A DNA stretch of 64,000 nucleotides from Chloroflexota bacterium (lineage in GTDB: Bacteria; Chloroflexota; Anaerolineae; Anaerolineales; Villigracilaceae): positions 41,640 through 105,639 of the forward strand of contig JACRBL010000054.1 in assembly GCA_016234485.1 (NCBI GenBank), in the 5' to 3' direction. A model generated the notes under the pieces. The model had not been told where the DNA came from. It saw only the letters and a list, made by a program, of their open reading frames with translations, and searched no databases. The position numbers and the translations under genes are program-made. Shown here piece by piece: positions 49,652 through 56,689 of the stretch (its first letter is position 1; each line of letters begins with the position of its first letter).

Positions 49652-52327
49652 ATGCCCACCCTCCTCCTCTCCATCCCTGGACAACCCGCGCGCGAAATCA
49701 ACCTCGAGCGCGGACCGTATCGCATTGGCCGCGACATTGACAACGACATCGTTCTCGAAAGTCCCGTCGTCTCGCGCAAGCATGGACTGCTCGAACTGCG
49801 CGGCGAAGATTGGGTCTACACCGATCTCGACAGCCGCAATGGCTCGCTCGTGGACGGGCAGAAGATCCAGCAGGTAATTCTCAAAGAGGGAGTCCGCCTG
49901 CAACTCGGCAAGGATGCGCGGCTGGGCGTCATCGTCACGCTGAAGAGCAGCGTCACGCCGTTGATGCCGCGCGAGCCCAAAGTCCAGGCCAAGGCCGCGG
50001 TGGAGACGTTCGTCGCGGCGCGGGAATCCACCACGGGGTTGATCGAGTTGGCGTCCGTATTGCCGCAGGGACAGAAGCCTCTCACACTCGGGCGCGGCGC
50101 CGAATCCGATATCCACCTGGCTGCGCCGTCAGTCTCGCGGCGGCACGCGGTTCTGCATCCCGCGCAACCCGAATGGACGCTGGTGGACTTGAACAGCGCC
50201 AACGGCACCTTCGTCAACGGGAAGCGCGTCAGCGGGCCGACGGTGATGAAGCGCGGCGACACGATCCAGATCGGTCCGTTCCGACTCGCGTACGAGGGAG
50301 CGGGCGTCGTCAAAGTGTTCGCCGCCACGCGCGGACTTCGGCTGGACGGCCAGGCGTTGAACGTCCTCGTCGGGACGGGCGCGACGCGCAAGACCATTCT
50401 CGAAAACGTCAACATCTCGTGCTACCCGCAAGAGTTCATCGGACTCGTCGGCGGGTCGGGCGCGGGAAAAACCACCCTGATGAAAACGATGAGCGGACTG
50501 CTCCCGCCCCAGGGTCAGGTGTTGATCGAGGGCGAAGACCTGTATCACAACTACGACGCGTTCCGTTCGCAAATCGGCTACGTCCCGCAGGACGACATCC
50601 TGCACAAAGAGTTGACCGTGGAACAGGCGCTGAGGTATTCCGCGCGTCTGCGCCTGCCCGAAGACATCAATGATAGCGAGATAGAAAGCCGCGTGAACAA
50701 GGTGTTGGAGCAGGTAGAACTTTCGGGTCAGCGCGGCCAGCCCATCCAAAGTTTGAGCGGCGGCCAGCGCAAGCGCGCCAGCATCGCAGTAGAACTGCTC
50801 GCCGACCCTCCGCTCTTCTTCCTCGACGAACCGACTTCGGGCCTCGACCCTGGCCTGGAAAAAAAGATGATGGTGATGCTCGGCAAACTGGCCGACAGCG
50901 GCAAGACGATTCTGCTCGTCACGCACGCCACGGCCAACATCACCGAATGCGATCAGGTCGCGTTCATGTCACAGGGCAAAATGGTTTTCTTCGGCCCGCC
51001 GAATCAAGCCGACCAATTCTTCGAAGTGGGCGCGAACAACTTCGCTTCGATCTACGACGAGATCAGCGACCCCGACCCACGCAAGGCTAAGTCCCGCGCG
51101 GCTTCGTGGGAGGAGAAATTTAAGAATTCGGATTTTTACAAAAAGTACGTGCGCGAGCGCGTGACGACTCTCCCCGCGCCGCGCGGCAAGCGCGAAAACG
51201 GCGCATCGCGCGGGATTTCAGGCCGCCGCGCCAACCCGTTGACACAGTTCTTCGTCCTGACGCGCCGCTACTTCGACCTGATCTTGCGCGACAAAATTTT
51301 GCTCACCATCCTGCTGGCGATCATGCCCCTACTCGCGGCCTACCTGCTGATGATTGCCGACGCGTGGTGGCTGGTGGGAGACCAATCAAAATTGGAGCAA
51401 ATCCTTTCAAGCGCGATCAACGCGGGCGCGGAATCAAAAACCGACACCGTCGCAGCGCACGGACAGGCGCTGGTTTTCATGATGGCGCTGGCCTCCGTCC
51501 TGCTCGGACTATTTGCCGCCGCGTACGAGATCGTCAAAGAGCGAACCGTCTATGCCCGCGAGCGGATGGTCTTCCTACAACTCGTCCCGTACCTCGCATC
51601 GAAAGTTTTTTTGCTGAGTCTCTTCGCGGCGGTGCAGGTATTGCTCTTCCTGATCGTACTCAGTTTCAAAATTGACTTCCCCTCCGTCGGCGTGATCCTG
51701 CCCGCGCCGATCGAAATTTACATCACCCTCGTGCTGGGAGCGGTGGCGGCGATCATGTTCGGCCTGCTTATCTCGGCCATCGCGCCGAACGCCAGTTCCG
51801 TGTCGTACATCATCCTCGGGGTGATGTTCATCCAGATTTTGTTCGCGGGCGTGTTGTTCAAACTGCCTGGCGTTTCGGGAACCCTATCCAACCTGACATT
51901 GAGTCGCTGGACGACCGAAGCGTTGGGAGTCTCGGTCAATCTCGAACAACTCAACGAGGATTACTCGCGGACGCGTTTCAACCTTGGTCCTCGCACCGAA
52001 AATGTAACCGTCACCGTAAAGCAACCTGCCGACGACTGGGAATGCGTCACCGTGACGCAGGAAATGCAAAACTTCCCTGGTTGCCGCAACCCCATCCCCG
52101 TGCCAGTGGTGAAAGAGAACGAACTGGTGGAAGTGGAAAAGAAACGCACCGAACCAGTGGACATTGATCCGGATCCCGAAACCATCCAAACGCCGCTCCA
52201 ATTCACGCTCAACTACGAACGCTCGGCGCCGCATCTGCTGTTTGCCTGGGCAATGCTGATTGGCTTGTCCGCAGTTCTCGGCGCGTGTACAATATTCGCA
52301 TTGAAACGTCAGGACGTGGTTTCGTAA
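49652..52327 (+). CDS. ABC transporter with two N-terminal FHA domains
   Basis: In this 891-residue protein, two FHA phosphothreonine-binding domains come first (residues about 22-90, GPYRIGRDIDNDIVLESPVVSRKHGLL; and 140-220, LTLGRGAESDIHLAAPSVSRRHAVL with NGTFVNG). An ABCG-like ATPase follows (GLVGGSGAGKTTLM, LSGGQRKRASIAVELL, FLDEPTSGLDP). The C-terminal ABC2-type membrane domain has six TM helices. The whole is a half-transporter resembling ABCG2-type exporters. It is between two Ser/Thr kinase genes (gaps 26 and 30 bp), so phosphorylation may gate it. The substrate is unknown. Confidence 0.9.
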   Translation: MPTLLLSIPGQPAREINLERGPYRIGRDIDNDIVLESPVVSRKHGLLELRGEDWVYTDLDSRNGSLVDGQKIQQVILKEGVRLQLGKDARLGVIVTLKSSVTPLMPREPKVQAKAAVETFVAARESTTGLIELASVLPQGQKPLTLGRGAESDIHLAAPSVSRRHAVLHPAQPEWTLVDLNSANGTFVNGKRVSGPTVMKRGDTIQIGPFRLAYEGAGVVKVFAATRGLRLDGQALNVLVGTGATRKTILENVNISCYPQEFIGLVGGSGAGKTTLMKTMSGLLPPQGQVLIEGEDLYHNYDAFRSQIGYVPQDDILHKELTVEQALRYSARLRLPEDINDSEIESRVNKVLEQVELSGQRGQPIQSLSGGQRKRASIAVELLADPPLFFLDEPTSGLDPGLEKKMMVMLGKLADSGKTILLVTHATANITECDQVAFMSQGKMVFFGPPNQADQFFEVGANNFASIYDEISDPDPRKAKSRAASWEEKFKNSDFYKKYVRERVTTLPAPRGKRENGASRGISGRRANPLTQFFVLTRRYFDLILRDKILLTILLAIMPLLAAYLLMIADAWWLVGDQSKLEQILSSAINAGAESKTDTVAAHGQALVFMMALASVLLGLFAAAYEIVKERTVYARERMVFLQLVPYLASKVFLLSLFAAVQVLLFLIVLSFKIDFPSVGVILPAPIEIYITLVLGAVAAIMFGLLISAIAPNASSVSYIILGVMFIQILFAGVLFKLPGVSGTLSNLTLSRWTTEALGVSVNLEQLNEDYSRTRFNLGPRTENVTVTVKQPADDWECVTVTQEMQNFPGCRNPIPVPVVKENELVEVEKKRTEPVDIDPDPETIQTPLQFTLNYERSAPHLLFAWAMLIGLSAVLGACTIFALKRQDVVS

Positions 52328-52357
52328 ACCCACCCTCCTTTGCCACAGGAAACCTAC

Positions 52358-53914
52358 ATGACCAACCTCATCGGAAAATCGCTCGGACGGTATCACATCC
52401 TCGAACAACTCGGCGAGGGGGGCATGGCCATTGTTTACAAGGCGTATGACACGCGGCTCGAAACGGATGTGGCCGTCAAAGTCATCCGCACCGAAAATCT
52501 CGCGCCGAGCATTTTGGAGAATGCCCTCGTCCGCTTTGAGCGCGAGGCCAAGGCGCTGGCAAAACTGACCCATTCCAACATCGTCAAAGTGCAGGACTAC
52601 GGGCAATTCGAAGACATGCCCTGGCTCGTCATGCCCTACCTGCCAGGCGGCACGCTGAAGGAAAAACTGCGCGGCCGCGCCATGCCGTATCAGGAGGCCG
52701 CGTCCATTTTGACGCCCATCGCACGCGCCCTTGCCTACGCGCACCAGCAAGGCATGGTGCATCGCGACGTCAAGCCGTCCAACATTTTGATCACGCAGGC
52801 GGGCGACCTGATGCTCACCGATTTCGGTATCGCCAAGATCATCGACACCGAAGCGACATTTGAACTGACGGGCACAGGCGTCACGATCGGCACTCCTGAA
52901 TACATGGCTCCCGAACAGGCCACCAGCAAAAAAATAGACCACCGCGCCGACATCTACTCGCTCGGCGTCGTCCTCTTCGAGATGGTGGCGGGATGCAAAC
53001 CCTACCAGGCCGACACGCCCATGGCCGTGCTCATCAAACACGTCAACGAGCCATTGCCGCGCCCGAAGAAATTCGTCCCCAATTTGCCTGACCAGGTGGA
53101 ACGCGTCCTGTTGAAGGCGCTGGCGAAAAGTCCCGATGACCGCTACGCGACCATGACGGAATTCGCGTCCGCGCTGGACCGACTGGCGCGCGGCGACGTT
53201 TCCTCCCCGACCGCGAGCGGGGTGCGCGCGACCCGTCAGCCTGAATCCACGCTGATGGAGGGTACGCGGACCACTGTCCAGGCGGATGCGCCGCGTTGGG
53301 AGCCGCAACCCGCGAAAAAATCCACGAATTGGATGGCGATCGGCATGGGCGGAGTCGGAGTCGTGTTCGCGGGAATCTGCGTGGTGGCGCTTGCCATCAT
53401 GTGGCTGCTCAACGCGAACAACGCGAATAATCAGCCGCCTGCGATCAATGAGCCGCCCACGTCGCGTCCCGTGGAACCAGAGCCAGCGACGTCGCGCCCC
53501 GCGCAGATCCAGCCCACTGACGCGCCGCCGTTGCAGGTCTTCCCCACCGACACGCTCGTCCCCGTCAAGCAACCCACCGCCACGCCATCGTGCCCGCGCG
53601 CCAAATATCCCACCCGCCTGCGCGCCGATGCGGAAGCGCGGGTTTGTACCAAGACCGATCGGTTGATCATCCGCAAGACTGCCAGACTGAACGGCGAGGA
53701 AAGATTCTCGATCTACACTGGCACATATATTCGCATTGTGGAAGGCCCCGTGTGCGCCGATGATTTTTGGTGGTGGAAGGTGGAGATTTACCCAGGCACG
53801 CCATATGGCAAGCAGGGCCGCGGATTCGACCCGATCGGAACAACGACGCAATCGGTGATGGGCTGGGCGCGCGAAGGCTGGGACGATACCGACGCGTATT
53901 ACATCTGTCAGTAA
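52358..53914 (+). CDS. Ser/Thr protein kinase with C-terminal SH3-like domain
   Basis: The kinase domain of this 518-residue protein (residues 9-270; GEGGMAIVYKAYD, HRDVKPSNILI, DFGIAKI, APEQ) is nearly the same as that of the first kinase in the operon, so the two are paralogues. A TM helix (GGVGVVFAGICVVALAIMWLL), a Pro/Thr-rich linker and a C-terminal SH3_3-like domain (about 430-518, with VEGPVCADDFWWWKVEIYP) follow. The ATG at 52358 is 10 nt after AGGAAA; the TTG at 52340 is rejected. The SH3-like end may bind cell-wall or surface ligands. Confidence 0.9.
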   Translation: MTNLIGKSLGRYHILEQLGEGGMAIVYKAYDTRLETDVAVKVIRTENLAPSILENALVRFEREAKALAKLTHSNIVKVQDYGQFEDMPWLVMPYLPGGTLKEKLRGRAMPYQEAASILTPIARALAYAHQQGMVHRDVKPSNILITQAGDLMLTDFGIAKIIDTEATFELTGTGVTIGTPEYMAPEQATSKKIDHRADIYSLGVVLFEMVAGCKPYQADTPMAVLIKHVNEPLPRPKKFVPNLPDQVERVLLKALAKSPDDRYATMTEFASALDRLARGDVSSPTASGVRATRQPESTLMEGTRTTVQADAPRWEPQPAKKSTNWMAIGMGGVGVVFAGICVVALAIMWLLNANNANNQPPAINEPPTSRPVEPEPATSRPAQIQPTDAPPLQVFPTDTLVPVKQPTATPSCPRAKYPTRLRADAEARVCTKTDRLIIRKTARLNGEERFSIYTGTYIRIVEGPVCADDFWWWKVEIYPGTPYGKQGRGFDPIGTTTQSVMGWAREGWDDTDAYYICQ

Positions 53915-53923
53915 ACTCACTTT

Positions 53924-54883
53924 ATGAAACGATCCTTTACCAATAACGCAAAATATTTGTTGATCGGTTTTCTAGTTGGCGCGCTAATTTTTGTGGTCGT
54001 CTTTGTGACGGCGAATCTTTTAGCGGATAAGCACGCGCTCAGCCTGCCAACATCCGCCACTGAAACGGGGACGGCCACGCTCGCGCCCGCGTTCACGTTC
54101 ACCATCACGCCCGTCTTCGCGGCGACGAATACCGCCACGCCAACGCTGGCGATTACGTCCACGCCCCTGCCGCCCGAGGGAGAGGCGTTTTCGATTGGCA
54201 AGTCCATTGAGGGGAAACCGCTGGAAATGTACCGCTTCGGGAGCGGGCCGATCGTGCGCGTCATCATCGGCGCGATCCACGGCGGGTATGAATCGAACAC
54301 GGCCACGCTGGTTTATCTTTTACGCGATGATCTTAAAAATCACACGATCGTTGTGCCCGAAGAGATCACGCTCTATCTCCTGCCCATCCTCAACCCCGAT
54401 GGCTATTTCGATTTTCTCAACCAACCCGAAGGACGCGGCAACGCCCGCAGTGTGGACATCAACCGCAACTGGAGCGTTTTGTGGCAACCCGATTGGGATC
54501 GAACGGGATGTTTTAGCTACTTGCGTCTCACCGCGGGCGAGCATCCATTTTCCGAACCCGAAGCCATCGCCCTGCGCGACTTTTTGCTCGCCAACAAAGT
54601 GGACGCGCTCATCAGTTATCACAGCGCCATGTCGGCCATCTTCGCAGGCGGACAGCCCGACCCCGACCCCGCGTCGGACAGTTTGGCGCGGGCGCTGTCG
54701 GCCGCGAGTCTGTATTTGTATCCGCCCACGAACGATCCTGGTTGTCAATACACAGGCCAGCTCATAGACTGGGCCGCCGCGCAAGGCATCGCCGCGGTGG
54801 ACGTGGAACTGACCGACCACCAAAGCAACGATATCCTGATCAACCGCAAAGCGCTCGAAGCCTTTCTCGCGTGGAGACGATAG
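53924..54883 (+). CDS. M14-family zinc carboxypeptidase/amidase
   Basis: This 319-residue protein has an N-terminal TM anchor (YLLIGFLVGALIFVVVFVTAN), then a Thr-rich stretch and an M14 domain: GAIHGGYESNTATL (His and Glu zinc ligands), the substrate-binding RSVDINRNW and SYHSAM (third ligand His), with ELTDH the likely catalytic Glu region. M14 members of this kind cleave peptide or muropeptide bonds outside the cell. It is 9 bp after the second kinase. Confidence 0.87.
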   Translation: MKRSFTNNAKYLLIGFLVGALIFVVVFVTANLLADKHALSLPTSATETGTATLAPAFTFTITPVFAATNTATPTLAITSTPLPPEGEAFSIGKSIEGKPLEMYRFGSGPIVRVIIGAIHGGYESNTATLVYLLRDDLKNHTIVVPEEITLYLLPILNPDGYFDFLNQPEGRGNARSVDINRNWSVLWQPDWDRTGCFSYLRLTAGEHPFSEPEAIALRDFLLANKVDALISYHSAMSAIFAGGQPDPDPASDSLARALSAASLYLYPPTNDPGCQYTGQLIDWAAAQGIAAVDVELTDHQSNDILINRKALEAFLAWRR

Positions 54884-54887
54884 GGAA

Positions 54888-55442
54888 ATGATCGAAATTT
54901 CCCCGCTGAAAAAATTAGAGCTTGCCGACCTGGAACGCGTCGCAAGCGGCTACACTTCCAACGGCAAATATGAAGTGGCGTATTCCGATTCAGAAAACCA
55001 ATCTTCGATCCGTTTGCAATTTGTTGAAACCAAAGAGCCATACGTCAAGCAGTACGACCATTACGACCGCGAAACTTTTCAACAATACCAAGAACTCCTT
55101 AACAACGGCTTTTCCTTTGGAGCATACGAAGATGATCTGCTTGTGGCGCTCATCCTTGCCGAAGCGCGCGAGTGGAATCGCAGTTTATGGGTTTGGGAAT
55201 TTCACGTGGCAGAAACGCATCGCAAGCGGGGCATTGGAAAACGATTAATGGAACGCGCGGCGGAGAGCGCCAAACGCATCCATCTCAGAACCATCGTTTG
55301 CGAAACGCAAAACACAAACGCCAACGCCATTCACGTATATCGGAAGCTCGGTTTCAGGGTGGAAGGAGTGGATATTTCCTATTACACAAACAATGACCAT
55401 CCCGATGGCGAAGTGGCCGTCTTCATGAAACGAAGGTTATAA
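54888..55442 (+). CDS. GNAT-family N-acetyltransferase
   Basis: This 184-residue protein has FHVAETHRKRGIGKRLMERAAE (the acetyl-CoA Q/RxxGxG loop) near residue 105 and a closing RKLGFRVEGVDISYYTNND motif, the RimI/YhbS-like GNAT pattern. Its substrate is unknown. It is the last gene of the five-gene operon (4 bp after the peptidase) and ends at a strong terminator. Confidence 0.87.
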   Translation: MIEISPLKKLELADLERVASGYTSNGKYEVAYSDSENQSSIRLQFVETKEPYVKQYDHYDRETFQQYQELLNNGFSFGAYEDDLLVALILAEAREWNRSLWVWEFHVAETHRKRGIGKRLMERAAESAKRIHLRTIVCETQNTNANAIHVYRKLGFRVEGVDISYYTNNDHPDGEVAVFMKRRL

Positions 55443-55444
55443 AA

Positions 55445-55466
55445 AAAGCCGCCTGTTGGCGGCTTT
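55445..55466 (+). terminator. Terminator after the kinase-transporter operon
   Basis: AAAGCCGCC and GGCGGCTTT pair around a TGTT loop; A-run before and a short T-run after. It also serves the converging DUF2270 gene. Confidence 0.85.
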
Positions 55467-55486
55467 GTAAACCAGTTCTGGGGCAA

Positions 55487-56554
55487 TCACTTCTTTTGCG
55501 TCAGCGGGCTAAACCCCCCACCCAAAATTTCCTGCGCGGGCGAAACAATGACCACCGCCTTTGGATCTTCCTTCGCCACCGCCGATTTCAAATTATGCAC
55601 TTCGGTGATCGTCAGCGCGCACAGCAAGATGGAACGATCCTTGCCCGTGTACATACCCTTGCCCTCCATCGCCGTCACGCCGCGTTTCAGGTCGGTGAGG
55701 ATGCGGTTCGAGACCGCGTCCGTTTTATCGGTGATGATGAGCGCCAGCAGTTGACGGCGTCGTTGGCGGGGAATCATGCGCGCCAGCAGTCCCTTCGGCT
55801 TGCCCTGTTCCGACGGCGCGGCAGTGGCGGTCTCATCGCCGAAGCGCGGCAACACCTCGCCGGTGGCGCGGGTCATATTCACGGTGACAACCGCAAAGAT
55901 GGCGAGAAAGACATAGAACACAATGGCGGCGCCAAATACAGCCCAGCCCGAAATGTGTCCAACCGCAGCGCGATCCACAAACTCCTGCGTAGACATGGGC
56001 GCCTGCGGGAACAGCCACAACTTCGCGACCCACGCCATCGCGATGATCAGGAAAATCCAAAAATAATTTCGGCGCAGGCGGCGGCCAAACGCCTCCGACA
56101 TCGAAATGGGAAAACTCGGCGTGAGCAAATTCTCGGCCAAATTTTCCGCCCAATCGGGTGAAGGGTGAAACGGCGGCACGAGCATGGCCGCGTAAAAATC
56201 TGTCTCCATCAGGCGCACGCGATAACTCCACAACTCATAATAGCGATAACGCCGCGCCTCGATGAACAAAAACCAAAGCACGAGAAAGGTATTCAAAATC
56301 ACAATGGAATGATGCACATTCGCCTGGCTGAACGCAATGGACAACGTCGCGCCCGTAGACACCACCGCCCAATTCGTGGTCGTATCCAAACGCTGACGCC
56401 ACACATTCGCCCGCGAAACTTCCGCGCGAAAAAAATGCACCATCGCCGTAACGAACTCGCCCGATTTAAGTTTATACCCGCGATACGTCCAGACCGGCTC
56501 TTCGACGGGTTCTTCAGACGGCTTGGATTTTGCCTTCGTGGATTTCACTGCCAT
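55487..56554 (-). CDS. DUF2270 membrane protein with a C-terminal DUF2179-like domain
   Basis: In this 355-residue protein, residues about 30-235 match DUF2270: VHFFRAEVSRANVWRQRLDTTTNW, then TM helices (SIVILNTFLVLWFLFIEARRYRYYE, FWIFLIIAMAWVAKLWLF, GAAIVFYVFLAIFAVVTVNM). From about 265 the sequence LLALIITDKTDAVSNRILTDLKRGVTAMEGKGMYTGKDRSILLCALTITEVHNLKSAV resembles DUF2179, the ligand-binding end of YitT proteins. Fusion of the two is unusual as far as I know. It stands alone, divergent to nothing, converging on the operon before it. Confidence 0.78.
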   Translation of the reverse strand: MAVKSTKAKSKPSEEPVEEPVWTYRGYKLKSGEFVTAMVHFFRAEVSRANVWRQRLDTTTNWAVVSTGATLSIAFSQANVHHSIVILNTFLVLWFLFIEARRYRYYELWSYRVRLMETDFYAAMLVPPFHPSPDWAENLAENLLTPSFPISMSEAFGRRLRRNYFWIFLIIAMAWVAKLWLFPQAPMSTQEFVDRAAVGHISGWAVFGAAIVFYVFLAIFAVVTVNMTRATGEVLPRFGDETATAAPSEQGKPKGLLARMIPRQRRRQLLALIITDKTDAVSNRILTDLKRGVTAMEGKGMYTGKDRSILLCALTITEVHNLKSAVAKEDPKAVVIVSPAQEILGGGFSPLTQKK

Positions 56555-56689
56555 TTGATTTTTTTTCTTTCTGGATGACGAACCGCTTCGGACTCAGGGA
56601 CAGCGGGATTCTGCGTCGAGACGCGTCCGCGTCGGGCTGGCGCCGCGGCGGGGATAAAATCCCCGCGCTGACATACGAAGCCCTCCGGG
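56555..56689. other. Gap with a hairpin after the molybdoenzyme gene
   Basis: In this 135-bp gap GCGGGGAT/ATCCCCGC (56648-56666) is a perfect 8-bp hairpin with an AAA loop, and AGCCC/GGGCT lies just at the molybdoenzyme 3' end (56680-56692). These could terminate the long minus-strand operon. I see no gene here. Confidence 0.4.

Noticed and set aside
51884..53920. A 678-codon minus-strand open frame over the ABC transporter and second kinase
   Set aside because: It is antisense to two clear genes in a G+C-rich region where such empty frames are common. The translation has no domain signature and is rich in His, Arg and Gly.
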